The notes under the pieces were generated by a model that saw only the letters and a program-made list of their open reading frames with translations, ran no database searches and was not told where the DNA came from. This document shows, piece by piece, positions 45,138 to 54,039 of a stretch of 64,000 nucleotides of DNA (the stretch's first letter is position 1; each line of letters starts with the position of its first letter). The DNA lies in assembly GCF_020715565.1 (NCBI RefSeq), contig NZ_CP085839.1, positions 2,604,001 through 2,668,000 of the forward strand, given 5' to 3'. Origin of the DNA: Nocardioides sp. Kera G14. GTDB lineage: Bacteria > Actinomycetota > Actinomycetes > Propionibacteriales > Nocardioidaceae. The translations under genes and the position numbers were made by a program.

Positions 45138-45788
45138 TCAGCGCGCGCCCGCGCGGAGGCGGACCTGCTCGGCGAAAAGCGCGCGTCGGATCGCGGTCCG
45201 CACCGACTCCTCCTCCTCGATCATCAGGACGAGTTCGACGCGCGGCGGCTCGAGGTCGGTCATCTCCCGCACCCGACCGATCTCGCCGCGGATCACGAAC
45301 GTCTCCGCTCCGAGGGAGAAGTGCGCCTCAACGCCGGTGCCGACGCCGTACGCCGCCGCGTCCTGCGGCTTCACCGAGCAGCGGACGGCCGCCTCGGCGA
45401 TGTCGAGCGTGAGCCCGACGATGTTCTTCGGGACGCCGAGGAGCTCCGGGTCGAGCGGGATGGGGTCGAGCATGAGCCGGACCTCGCGCTGCGCGGGCAC
45501 GCGCACGTACTGGCGCCGCTGGACGCGCCGGACCTCGCCGTTCGGGTGGACGCGGGCCACCGGAATCCCATCGATCAGGAGCCGCTCGACGACGACCACC
45601 CGAACCTGCTGGACGGCCGATCCGTCGGCGGCCCAGACCAGGTCGTAGTTGCTGCCGATCTGTCCGACCTGTCCCTCGTCGAGCCGGACCGTGAAGACGT
45701 GGTCGCCCTCGACCTGCAGGACGAAACCCGGAAGCTCCTCACCCTCCTCGTCCGCCAGGTGCACAGGGTCATTGACCGCAGGCATCAT
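45138..45788 (-). CDS. PilZ-like (YcgR-type) protein at end of cyd operon
   Basis: A 216-residue protein with an N-terminal YcgR-like beta domain and a C-terminal PilZ-like domain. The first c-di-GMP motif, RxxxR, is well kept (RRVQRRQYVRVP, about 88-99). The second, (D/N)xSxxG, is degenerate: DIAEAAV has Ala for Ser and Ala for Gly, so binding may be weak or lost. The start overlaps the cydDC stop by 4 bp or less, making it the fourth gene of the cytochrome bd operon. It is convergent with an EAL phosphodiesterase gene. Role unknown. Confidence 0.8.
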   Translation of the reverse strand: MMPAVNDPVHLADEEGEELPGFVLQVEGDHVFTVRLDEGQVGQIGSNYDLVWAADGSAVQQVRVVVVERLLIDGIPVARVHPNGEVRRVQRRQYVRVPAQREVRLMLDPIPLDPELLGVPKNIVGLTLDIAEAAVRCSVKPQDAAAYGVGTGVEAHFSLGAETFVIRGEIGRVREMTDLEPPRVELVLMIEEEESVRTAIRRALFAEQVRLRAGAR

Positions 45789-48700
45789 CGGCGCAGTTCC
45801 TCCAGTTCGATCCTCACGTCGGCCCCCTCCGGGTGACCATGGTGGCCGATCCAGACGATGCTCCGCGGCATTTCCGCCGACTTGGTCATCACCGTCAGCA
45901 CCTCGTCGCGGAGCCGATCGGCCGTCGCCGTGTCGAGGTGAGCAGTCGGCTCGTCGAGCACGAGGACCTGATGGTCGGCGAGGAGGCTGCGGGCGATCGC
46001 CAAGCGTGCCCGCTCGCCGCCGCTGACCTCGGCGTAGCCGTCACCGAGCCGGGTCTGGAGTCCGTCCGGGAGCGCCTCGATCCATTCTCCGAGCTGAGCC
46101 TCGGCGAGTGCCGCCGCGACCTCCGCGTCCGTGGAGCCCGGCCGGGCGAAGCGGATGTTCTCGGCGACCGTGCTCGCGAAGAGGTGCGGGTCGTCGTCCA
46201 CGAGGCCGACATGACGGCGTACGTCGTCCGGGGCCGCCTCGCGCAGGTCGGTGTGCCCGAGGGCGACCCGGCCGCTGCTGGGGTCGAGGAACCGCATCAA
46301 CAGGGCGGCCAGCGTGGACTTGCCCGACCCGCTGGGGCCGCTGATCGCGAGCACCTGGCCCGGCGTGAGGGTGAGGTCGAGGCCGGCCAGGACGGTCCGG
46401 CCGTCACGCGTGACCGCCGGGTGGTCGATCCCCAGGGTGGTGTCCGTGATCGGTCGCGGCTCCGCCGGGTCGGTCACCGCGGGCGGCTGGTCGAGGAGTC
46501 CGTCAAGGCGCTGCTGTGCGGCCGCGACCCTGGCCGCGACCGCCCCCGCATCCGCCATGGTGGCGAGCGGCTCGGCCAGGGCGAGCGGCGTGAGGATGAG
46601 GAGCGCGGCGACCGGATCGCTGTGGTCACCACGGCTGGCGAGGACGGCGGCGGTGAGGGCCACCATCGCACCGGCGGAGAGGAGGGTGAGTGCCCGCGCG
46701 GAGGCGAGCCATCGGGCGCTGGTGGTGGTGGCGGCCGCGGCCTGGGCCCCGGCATCGCTCACGGCGGTGAGGGCTCGATCGGTCGCCTGCCAGCGGCGCA
46801 GCTCGGCGGCAGCCTGGACGGCGTCGGTGACCTCTTCGCTGATCCGCGCGCGGGCGGCGACGGCCTGCCGCTCGGACTCTCGCGCGCCATGCCGGGCGAG
46901 GAGGAAGGCGGCCGTCCCGGCACCGGCGGTGAGGGCAGCGGTGGCGACGCCGGCAAGGGGGTCGATCACCGCGGTGACGGCCGTGGCGATCGCACCGGTG
47001 AGCATGAAGCCCCTGACCGGCACGCGCAGCCTGAGCTCCCGGTCGAGCACGACATCGACGTCGTCGACCACGCTGGCCAGCACGTCGCCGCGCCGCCGGG
47101 GCAACCTGCCGGGCACGAGCGGGACGAGCGCGTCGAAGACACCCACGCGGGTCTGGGCCAGCAGTCGCAGCGCCCGGTCGTGCGAGACCAGCCGCTCGGC
47201 GTACCGCAGGACGGGCCGCGCGATGCCGAACGTCCGCACCCCGACGATCGCCACGAGCAGTGTCAGCACGGCCGGCTCGGCGCTGGCCTTCACGATCAGC
47301 CACCCCGCCGTCGCCGTGAGCGCCACCCCGCTCGTGCTCGCCAGCCCTTCGAGCACCCAGCCCCATCCCCGCCGAATCGGGTCGTTCCTGCCGTCGAGTT
47401 CGGGGCCTCCTGCCGCCGCGTCTGGGGTTTTCTGCCGCTGAGTTGCCCGTACGTCGCCGGCCGACTGCGTCACCACTGCGTCGTGTTCCTCAGCGGCCGC
47501 GACGGAATCGCTGGACACGAGGGCGTGGACCGGTAGCTCCTCGCGACCCAGGTCGAGCACGCGACCGGCGAGACGGACGAGCGCGGGTCGGTGTGCGACC
47601 AGGACGACCCCGCGTGTACGGCCGAGCTCTTCGACGACGTCGGCGACCACTCGCTCGGTCTCCGGATCGAGATGCGCGGTGGGCTCATCGAGCAGCACCC
47701 ACGGGCGGTCGGCAAGAAGCACTCGGGCGAGCGCCAGGCGAGCCCTCTCCCCCGCCGAGAGGTCGAGTCCGTCCTCGCCGACCTCGGCGTCGAGGTCGGT
47801 GATGCGGTGGTCGAGGGAGACTCGGGCGAGCACCCCGCGCAGCTCCGCATCCGTCGCTTCCGGCGACGCGAGACGAAGGTTGTCGGCGACCGACCCGGCG
47901 ACGAAGACCGGTCGCTGGGGCAGCCAGGACACCTGCGACCGCCACTGCGGATCGGTCAGGGTGACGCTGCCGCAGCGGGCGGCGCCGTACGTCGGGGGCA
48001 GCTCGCCAGCGAGAACGGCCAGCAGGGTGGACTTGCCGCAGCCCGACGGCCCGACGAGCGCCGTCACACCCGGCCCGGAGATGTCGACGGACGTCTCGGC
48101 CAGGGCCGGCGTGACGCGGCCGGGGTAGGTCACGTTCACGTGCTCGAGGCGGATCACTCCGTGCGCCGTGCCGCCGGGCGACACGGTCATCTCCTCGCCA
48201 GGCAGGAAACCCGGGACTCGGCGGCAGGAGACCCCGGACTCGGTGTCAGGAAGGGCCGGATTCGGCGGGAGGGCCGGCAGGGAGGCGAAGACGGCGAGGC
48301 CCTCGGCGGAGGCGTGGAACTCGGCACCGACGCGGCGCAGCGGCCAGTACGCCTCCGGCGCCAGCAGCAGGACGGGCAGGGCCGCCGAGAGCGCGACGGA
48401 CCCGCTGGCGAGGCGCAGGCCGATGGTCACCGCGACCAGGGCGACCGACAGGGTGGCGACCAGCTCAAGGACGGCGGAGGAGGCGAAGGCGATCCGGAGC
48501 GTGCGCATCGTGCGCGTCCGGTAGCGCTCGGTCACGGCGCCGATGACAGCCGACTGGGCGCGCGCCCGGCGGTAGGCGACCAGTGTGGGCAGGCCGCGCA
48601 TCACGTCGAGGAAGTGGCCGGCCAGATCGGCCATGGCCCGCCACTGCCCGGCGGCCTCGTCGCGGGTGGCGAGACCGACGAGGATGCCGAAGACCGGGAT

Positions 48701-49189
48701 CAGCGGCAGGGTCAGCACCACGACGAGCGCCGACCACAGGTCCTGGGTCGCGATCGCGAGCAGTACCAGTGGCGGCAGGGCGACCGCGAGCACGAGCGCC
48801 GGCACGTAGCGCGTTAGGTACGGCTCGACCGACGCCGCTCCACGGGTGGCCAGGGCCGACGCCGCACCGACCGACTCCGAGGAGCCGGCCAGCAGGGTGC
48901 CCATCACCCGTCGCCGTACGTCGCCGCCGACCCGTCCCGCCGCGTGTGCCGCCGCGACGTCGGAGACCCAGCCGACCGCCGCGCGACCGGCGAAGAGGGC
49001 CACCACGACGATCGCCCAGGGCAGCACTGCCCCGGCGCCGATGGCCGCGAGGATCAGCCGCGAGAGCGCGAAGGCCTGAGCGATGAGCAGCAGGGCACCC
49101 ACGATCCCGCAGCCGACGACGACCGCGAGGGGGCGGGCGGCGGGCGCCAGCGCCCGCCGCACCGCCGGGTCAGTCGGCCGTGGGGTCAC
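45785..49189 (-). CDS. cydDC: Fused CydDC thiol/haem ABC exporter
   Basis: A single 1,134-residue protein joining CydD and CydC, each a membrane domain plus ATPase; in most bacteria they are two proteins. It is needed to assemble cytochrome bd, exporting cysteine or glutathione (E. coli) or acting on haem. The first ATPase has GPSGCGKST, LSAGERARLALAR and WVLLDEPTAHLD; the second has GPSGSGKST, VSGGERARLAIAR and VLVLDEPTAHLD. A basic linker near 590-620 joins the halves. GTG at 49189 overlaps the cydB stop by 4 bp (GTGA). The fusion is known in other actinobacteria. Confidence 0.93.
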   Translation of the reverse strand: MTPRPTDPAVRRALAPAARPLAVVVGCGIVGALLLIAQAFALSRLILAAIGAGAVLPWAIVVVALFAGRAAVGWVSDVAAAHAAGRVGGDVRRRVMGTLLAGSSESVGAASALATRGAASVEPYLTRYVPALVLAVALPPLVLLAIATQDLWSALVVVLTLPLIPVFGILVGLATRDEAAGQWRAMADLAGHFLDVMRGLPTLVAYRRARAQSAVIGAVTERYRTRTMRTLRIAFASSAVLELVATLSVALVAVTIGLRLASGSVALSAALPVLLLAPEAYWPLRRVGAEFHASAEGLAVFASLPALPPNPALPDTESGVSCRRVPGFLPGEEMTVSPGGTAHGVIRLEHVNVTYPGRVTPALAETSVDISGPGVTALVGPSGCGKSTLLAVLAGELPPTYGAARCGSVTLTDPQWRSQVSWLPQRPVFVAGSVADNLRLASPEATDAELRGVLARVSLDHRITDLDAEVGEDGLDLSAGERARLALARVLLADRPWVLLDEPTAHLDPETERVVADVVEELGRTRGVVLVAHRPALVRLAGRVLDLGREELPVHALVSSDSVAAAEEHDAVVTQSAGDVRATQRQKTPDAAAGGPELDGRNDPIRRGWGWVLEGLASTSGVALTATAGWLIVKASAEPAVLTLLVAIVGVRTFGIARPVLRYAERLVSHDRALRLLAQTRVGVFDALVPLVPGRLPRRRGDVLASVVDDVDVVLDRELRLRVPVRGFMLTGAIATAVTAVIDPLAGVATAALTAGAGTAAFLLARHGARESERQAVAARARISEEVTDAVQAAAELRRWQATDRALTAVSDAGAQAAAATTTSARWLASARALTLLSAGAMVALTAAVLASRGDHSDPVAALLILTPLALAEPLATMADAGAVAARVAAAQQRLDGLLDQPPAVTDPAEPRPITDTTLGIDHPAVTRDGRTVLAGLDLTLTPGQVLAISGPSGSGKSTLAALLMRFLDPSSGRVALGHTDLREAAPDDVRRHVGLVDDDPHLFASTVAENIRFARPGSTDAEVAAALAEAQLGEWIEALPDGLQTRLGDGYAEVSGGERARLAIARSLLADHQVLVLDEPTAHLDTATADRLRDEVLTVMTKSAEMPRSIVWIGHHGHPEGADVRIELEELRR

Positions 49190-50256
49190 TCGGACGCATC
49201 CAGCACGCCCGCCGGGTCGGGATCCATGCCGATCTCCGCCCTGCTGGACTCCTTCAGCTCCTCGGTCGGGATGTGGTGCACCGCGATCCGCTTGCGGAAC
49301 ACCCAGTAGCTCCAGGCCTGGTAGGCGACCACGCACGGGGTGAAGATCGCCGCAATGATCGTCATCACCTTCAACGTGTAGCCCGTCGCCGAGGCGTTCG
49401 TCGTCGTGAGCGAGACACCGTCGGCGAGCGTCGTGGGCATGACGTCGGGGAAGAGCGCTACGAAGAGGCCGGCCACGGCGAGGGCCAGGGTGACGAACGT
49501 GCCGAGGAAGGCCCAGCCCTCCCGGCCACGGGCCGCCATGAGGAGGCCGCCGACCAGTGCCAGGGCGGCGATCGTGAAGAGCACCGCGGAGCCGGCGTTG
49601 CCGGTGTGCAGTTGCGTCCAGACGAGGAAGACCACGGCGAGGACGGCGGCCACGAGCCCGAGCCTCACAGCGAGCGCGCGGGCCCGGTGACGGATGTCGC
49701 CGTCGGTCTTGAGCGCCACGAACATCGCACCGTGGGTGAGGAACAGGGTCAGCGTCATGAGCCCACCGAGGAGCCCGAACGGGTGGAGCAGGGTGAGCAG
49801 CGAGCCGGTGAACTCCTTGTCCGCATCGATGGGTACGCCGTAGACGATGTTCGCGAAGGCGACGCCCCACAGCAGGGCCGGCACGAACGAGCCGACGATG
49901 ACGGCGCGGTCCCACCAGCCGGCCCACGCAGCGCCCGGCCGCTGGTGGCGGTACTCGAAGGCCACGCCTCGCAGGATCAGCGCGATGAGGATGAGGAACA
50001 ACGGCAGGTAGAAGCCGGAGAACAACGTGGCGTACCACTCCGGGAAGGCAGCGAAGGTCGCACCGCCGGCCGTGAGGACCCACACCTCGTTGCCGTCCCA
50101 GACCGGGCCGATGGTGTTGATCAGGACGCGCCGCTCGCGGCCGTCCTTGGCGAGCACCGGCAACAGCATGCCGACGCCGAAGTCGAAGCCCTCGAGGACG
50201 AAGTACCCCATCCAGAGGACGGCGATGAGGCAGAACCAGACGGTGGTGAGCTCCAT
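49186..50256 (-). CDS. cydB: Cytochrome bd quinol oxidase subunit II
   Basis: A 356-residue membrane subunit of cytochrome bd, with nine or so helices in two similar halves. The beginning is typical: MELTTVWFCLIAVLWMGYFVLEGFDFGVGMLLP, then the NTIGPVWDGNEVWVL loop and FPEWYATLFSGFYLPLFLILIALI. The C-terminus contains the NASATGYTLKVM and YWVFRKR segments. It lies 11 bp after cydA and overlaps cydDC. Together they give a high-affinity oxidase for low oxygen. Confidence 0.97.
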   Translation of the reverse strand: MELTTVWFCLIAVLWMGYFVLEGFDFGVGMLLPVLAKDGRERRVLINTIGPVWDGNEVWVLTAGGATFAAFPEWYATLFSGFYLPLFLILIALILRGVAFEYRHQRPGAAWAGWWDRAVIVGSFVPALLWGVAFANIVYGVPIDADKEFTGSLLTLLHPFGLLGGLMTLTLFLTHGAMFVALKTDGDIRHRARALAVRLGLVAAVLAVVFLVWTQLHTGNAGSAVLFTIAALALVGGLLMAARGREGWAFLGTFVTLALAVAGLFVALFPDVMPTTLADGVSLTTTNASATGYTLKVMTIIAAIFTPCVVAYQAWSYWVFRKRIAVHHIPTEELKESSRAEIGMDPDPAGVLDASE

Positions 50257-50267
50257 GATCGCCCCTC

Positions 50268-51740
50268 TCAGTACGCGAAGTTCAGCGGACGGTCGGCATC
50301 GTCGGGCTCATCCGGATCCCGTCGCCATTTCGGCTCGGGCGGCTCGACGAACGCGTCGACGCCCTTCTTGACGAATCGGATGAGGAGGCCGACCTCGACG
50401 ATGGCGAGGACGAGGTAGACGAGCGTGAAGCCGATGAGCGACGTCCACACCTCCCACGCGCTCACTCCCGGGGAGACGGCGTTGCTCGTCGTCATCAGCC
50501 CGAAGACCACCCACGGCTGTCGCCCCATCTCGGTGAAGATCCACCCCACCGAGTTGGAGAGGAGCACGAAGAGCGGCACGGAGATCGCCAGCGGCGCGAA
50601 CCAGCGGAAGGTCGGCGTACGCCCCTTGCGGGTGAGCCAGAGGATGAGCGCCGCACCCGCGGCCCCGGCCGCGCCGAGCCCCATCATCCAGCGGAAGCTC
50701 CAGTAGGTGACCGGGATGATCGGCGTGTAGTCGCCGGAGTCGGAGGTGACGGCGTCGCGGTCGGCGCCGTACTTCTCCCGGTACTCCTCCTGGAGGTTGT
50801 AGATGCCCTGCACCTTGCCGTCGAAGGTGCCGGTGCCGAGGAACGACAGCACGCAGGGCACCTCGAGCGCCCACTTCTTGTGCTGGCCGTCGCGGGTGCC
50901 GATGGTGAGGATCGAGAACGGGGCGCAGCTGTCGGAGGTCTGCCACAGCGCCTCGGCACTCGCCATCTTCATGGGCTGGACCTCGGTCATGATCTTGCCC
51001 TGCACGTCGCCGCTGATGACGACGGCGATGCCGGCGATGAAGAGCACCCACGAGCCGAGTCGGATCGACCGGCGGTAGAGCGGCTGGTCCTCGCGCTTGC
51101 CGCGGACGTAGAGCCAGGCGCTGATGCCGATGAGGAAGGCGGCACCGGTCATGTACGCCGCCCCGATGACGTGCGGGAAGGTGCCGAGCTGGACCTTGTT
51201 GAACATGACCGCCCAGAAGTCGGTCAGCTCGGCGCGCCCGCTGTCGGGGTTGAACCGGTAGCCGACCGGGTGCTGCATCCAGGAGTTGGCCGCGAGGATG
51301 AACCAGGACGAGGCGAGCGTGCCGAGGTGGACGATCCACATGCAGCCTGCGTGCAGTCCGCGTGGGAGCTTGTCCCAGCCGAAGATCCACAACCCGATGA
51401 AGGTCGACTCGAGGAAGAACGCGAGCAGCGCCTCCACGGCCAGGGGTGCGCCGAAGACGTCACCGACGAAGCGCGAGTAGTCGCTCCAGTTCATGCCGAA
51501 CTGGAACTCCTGCACGATGCCGGTCACCACCCCCATCGCGATGTTGATGAGGAAGAGCTTGGAGAAGAACTTGGTCAGCCGCAGCCACTCCTGGCGCCGG
51601 GTGCGGAGCCAGATGGTCTCCATCACCGCGACGAGGAAGCTGAGGCCGATCGTGAGCGGCACGAAGAAGAAGTGGTAGACGGTAACGATGCCGAACTGCC
51701 ACCGAGCGAGGTCGAGGACGCTATCCACGTTCTCCACCAT
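50268..51740 (-). CDS. cydA: Cytochrome bd quinol oxidase subunit I
   Basis: A 490-residue haem-bearing subunit that oxidises quinol and reduces oxygen to water. Haem ligands are expected in TVYHFFFVP (His near residue 22) and FPHVIGAAYMTG, with the Met ligand after the Q-loop. The quinol (Q) loop is of the short type and is followed by GWIFTEMGRQPWVVFG. The ATG at 51740 follows a GGAG ribosome site. A Rex-type operator sits 17 bp upstream. First gene of the operon cydA-cydB-cydDC-pilZ. Confidence 0.97.
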   Translation of the reverse strand: MVENVDSVLDLARWQFGIVTVYHFFFVPLTIGLSFLVAVMETIWLRTRRQEWLRLTKFFSKLFLINIAMGVVTGIVQEFQFGMNWSDYSRFVGDVFGAPLAVEALLAFFLESTFIGLWIFGWDKLPRGLHAGCMWIVHLGTLASSWFILAANSWMQHPVGYRFNPDSGRAELTDFWAVMFNKVQLGTFPHVIGAAYMTGAAFLIGISAWLYVRGKREDQPLYRRSIRLGSWVLFIAGIAVVISGDVQGKIMTEVQPMKMASAEALWQTSDSCAPFSILTIGTRDGQHKKWALEVPCVLSFLGTGTFDGKVQGIYNLQEEYREKYGADRDAVTSDSGDYTPIIPVTYWSFRWMMGLGAAGAAGAALILWLTRKGRTPTFRWFAPLAISVPLFVLLSNSVGWIFTEMGRQPWVVFGLMTTSNAVSPGVSAWEVWTSLIGFTLVYLVLAIVEVGLLIRFVKKGVDAFVEPPEPKWRRDPDEPDDADRPLNFAY

Positions 51741-51752
51741 GCTCCTTTTCGG

Positions 51753-51778
51753 GCGCTTGTGCAAACTTTCACAAGCGC
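51753..51778. promoter_or_regulatory. Rex-type operator before cydA
   Basis: TTGTGCAAACTTTCACAA (51757-51774) differs by one base from the Rex consensus TTGTGAANNNNTTCACAA, and the palindrome extends to 9-bp perfect arms GCGCTTGTG and CACAAGCGC (51753-51778). Rex, the NADH/NAD sensing repressor, controls cydABCD in Streptomyces (established). The site is immediately upstream of the cydA ribosome site and would block transcription when NAD dominates. It could also touch the divergent hydrolase promoter. Confidence 0.88.
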
Positions 51779-51802
51779 CGTGCCGTAGGCTTGTGCACCG
51801 AC

Positions 51803-52603
51803 ATGGGAACGCTGCGCACGGCTTGGAGAGTCGCTTCTGCCGGCAATGGCGGAGGCGGCGTCGGCCTTGCAGGAGCAGGGCTCCTGGCACTCCTGGTCGC
51901 TGAGGCGCGGTTGGCGCGCAACCGGATCGGCCGGGCCATCCACGCCGTCCCTGTGGCCGACGGGGTCTATGGCGACGGCGATCCCGCCGAGACGATCCGA
52001 CTCGCCGTCATCGGCGACTCGGCCGCCGCCGGCTACGGCATCCATCAGCCCGAGGAGACGCCCGGCTCGGTGATGGCCGCCGGCCTCGCCGCGAAGATGT
52101 CCGTCCCGGTCCGGCTCCGCTCGTACGCCGTCGTCGGCGCCCGTTCCTTCGACCTCGCCACACAGGTCGCCCTGGCGCTGGAGGACGGGGTGGATGTCGC
52201 CGTACTCCTGGTGGGATCCAACGACGTGACCCACCTGGTGCCGCCGGGGCGCGCGGCGCGCTACATGAAGGACGCCGTCTTCGCGCTGCGCCGGTCCGGG
52301 GTGACCGTCGTGGTGGGCACCTGCCCCGACCTCGGCACGATCAAGCCGATCCTTCCGCCGCTGCGCGACGTGCTGCGCACGATGTCGCGCCACCTCGCGA
52401 CCCTGCAGGCGGTCGCGACGGAGGTCGCCGGCGGCCACGCGGTCTCGCTGGGCTCGCTGCTCGGTCCGGAGTTCTACGCAGATCCGGCCGCGCTCTTCGG
52501 ACCCGACAGGTTCCATCCAAGCGCGGCCGGTTACTGCAGGGTCTCCCTCGTCCTGGTGGACGAGGTCGTCACGGCGCTGCAGCGCCCTGTGGTGCAGTCC
52601 TAG
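51803..52603 (+). CDS. SGNH/GDSL family hydrolase
   Basis: A 266-residue esterase or lipase of the SGNH fold. Block I is AVIGDSAAAGYGI, block III is VGSNDVTH, and block V is DRFHPSAAGY with the catalytic Asp and His. A hydrophobic N-terminal segment (about 13-35) may act as an anchor. The gene diverges from cydA; TAGGCT at 51786-51791 could be its -10. Substrate unknown. Confidence 0.88.
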   Translation: MGTLRTAWRVASAGNGGGGVGLAGAGLLALLVAEARLARNRIGRAIHAVPVADGVYGDGDPAETIRLAVIGDSAAAGYGIHQPEETPGSVMAAGLAAKMSVPVRLRSYAVVGARSFDLATQVALALEDGVDVAVLLVGSNDVTHLVPPGRAARYMKDAVFALRRSGVTVVVGTCPDLGTIKPILPPLRDVLRTMSRHLATLQAVATEVAGGHAVSLGSLLGPEFYADPAALFGPDRFHPSAAGYCRVSLVLVDEVVTALQRPVVQS

Positions 52604-52606
52604 GAC

Positions 52607-53401
52607 TCAGTCCCTGAGGATCGCGAGGAGACGCAGCAGATTCTGGTAGATCCAGATCAGGCTGACCGTCATCGCGAAGGCGGCACGCCACGACTCGCGC
52701 TCCGGCAGGCCGGCAGCGATGCCGCGCTCGACGAAGTCGAAGTCCATCACCAGCATGAAGATGCCGAGGACGAGTCCGGCGACGGCGGTCAGGAGACCGA
52801 GCGTGCCGAAGCCGAAGAGGCCGAGCGAGCTGCCGAAGAGGCTGAGCACGAGCTCCATCAGGGCCAGGCCGACCATGCCGAACATCGCGGCGGTGACGAT
52901 GGTGCGGAACTTGTTGCCGACCCGGATGTTGAAGAACTTGTACGCCGCGAGCGTGCCGGCGAAGGCGGCGAAGGTGCCGATCACCGCGCCGGAGATGACG
53001 CTGCCGCCGAACTGGGCATCCATGAGCTTGGACAGTGCGCCCATCGCGACGCCCTCGAGGGCGGCGAAGGCGAGCACCAGCACGGGGTTGATGACCCGGC
53101 TGAAGCTGTTGATCATCGAGAGTGCGAAGGCCCCGATGCCGCCGATCATCAGGGCCGCGTACAGCGGGCCGAGATCGGTGGTGAAGTCGTTGAGGTCGGG
53201 CGTGAGCACCCACGTGGCGAGGGCGGCGACGATGACCACGCCGACGGACAGCGCGGTGCGCTGCACGACGGAGTCGATCGTCATCAGGCCGCTGCCATAG
53301 GTCGTCTGCGGCTTCGTCATGACCGGGCCGTCGCCGAAACCGGCGTACGGGCGGCCGTTGAAGCCCTCGGAGCGGTTGAACACCGGGTTGTTGCTCTGCA
53401 T
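52607..53401 (-). CDS. Bax inhibitor-1/YccA family membrane protein
   Basis: A 264-residue protein with seven hydrophobic helices following a 60-residue hydrophilic N-terminus. The later helices and the charged end DFDFVERGIAAGLPERESWRAAFAMTVSLIWIYQNLLRLL are the actinobacterial BI-1/YccA pattern; the paired aspartates form a pH-sensitive calcium leak in related structures. It is convergent with the SGNH gene and divergent from the HNH gene. Physiological role unknown. Confidence 0.9.
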   Translation of the reverse strand: MQSNNPVFNRSEGFNGRPYAGFGDGPVMTKPQTTYGSGLMTIDSVVQRTALSVGVVIVAALATWVLTPDLNDFTTDLGPLYAALMIGGIGAFALSMINSFSRVINPVLVLAFAALEGVAMGALSKLMDAQFGGSVISGAVIGTFAAFAGTLAAYKFFNIRVGNKFRTIVTAAMFGMVGLALMELVLSLFGSSLGLFGFGTLGLLTAVAGLVLGIFMLVMDFDFVERGIAAGLPERESWRAAFAMTVSLIWIYQNLLRLLAILRD

Positions 53402-53490
53402 CGTGGTCTCCTGTGAGGCCGGGGGTGGCCGGTTCCCTACCGGCTCACCAGTATGAACGCTGAACGCGGGTCCAAAGTTCCGTCGGAGGT

Positions 53491-53973
53491 ATGCGTGATG
53501 CTGATGGCATGCGGAACCGCACGTGGACTGAACTTGACCTCGAGACTGCCGTACTCGCCTCATCGTCCTTGGCGCAGGTCATCGCGCGCCTCGGGCTCCG
53601 GGCAGCCGGCGGCAACTATGCCACCATCCGCAGAGCAATTACCGCCGCTGGATTGGATACGTCGCACTTCCGCGGCCAGGCATGGAGCAGGGGCCGCTCC
53701 CTCGGCCCGAGGCGACGACTCGAGGACTACCTCTCCAATCGCCACCGCGTCGGCTCACACCAACTGAGGCTGCGCCTCATCAGCGAAGGGGTCTTCGAGG
53801 CGAAGTGCAACCGCTGCGGCCTGACGGAGTGGCTAGGAAGGCCGATTGCGCTTGAGCTCGAACATCGTGATGGCAACCCCGACAACAATGCACTCGAGAA
53901 CCTCGAACTACTCTGTCCCAACTGCCACGCACAGACGAGCACCTACCGCGGCAGGAACATCAAGCGGGCGTAG
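53491..53973 (+). CDS. HNH endonuclease overlapping a tRNA gene
   Basis: A 160-residue protein of a family common in actinomycetes and their phages. The first 60 residues form an HTH-like DNA-binding part (SSLAQVIARLGLRAAGGNYATIRRAITAAGLDTSHFRG). The HNH nuclease follows: CNRCG, then LELEHRDGNPDNNALENLELLCPNCH, with two CxxC zinc pairs and the catalytic His (H125 region). GC content is lower than around it. The start may be the ATG at 53491 or at 53509. Its last codons and TAG stop (53971-53973) form the first ten bases of the tRNA gene that follows, so the two were acquired or maintained together. Confidence 0.85.
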   Translation: MRDADGMRNRTWTELDLETAVLASSSLAQVIARLGLRAAGGNYATIRRAITAAGLDTSHFRGQAWSRGRSLGPRRRLEDYLSNRHRVGSHQLRLRLISEGVFEAKCNRCGLTEWLGRPIALELEHRDGNPDNNALENLELLCPNCHAQTSTYRGRNIKRA

Positions 53974-54039
53974 GCCAACGGTGAGCCGGGGACCTTAAAA
54001 GTCCTGTCGAATTTGTGGGTTCGAATCCCATCGCCCGCA
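53964..54039 (+). tRNA. tRNA with UAA anticodon (Leu), short variable loop
   Basis: All arms fold. Acceptor GCGGGCG pairs perfectly with CGCCCGC (54032-54038). The D arm is GGC/GCC with a loop holding GG. The anticodon stem GGGAC/GTCCT (53989-53993, 54001-54005) closes the loop CTTAAAA, anticodon TAA. The variable region is only nine bases. The T arm GTGGG-TTCGAAT-CCCAT is canonical; the discriminator is A, then CC, and CCA is not encoded. A normal tRNA-Leu has a long variable arm (about 85 nt), so this 76-nt form is unusual. The 5' end lies inside the HNH gene. Confidence 0.82.
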
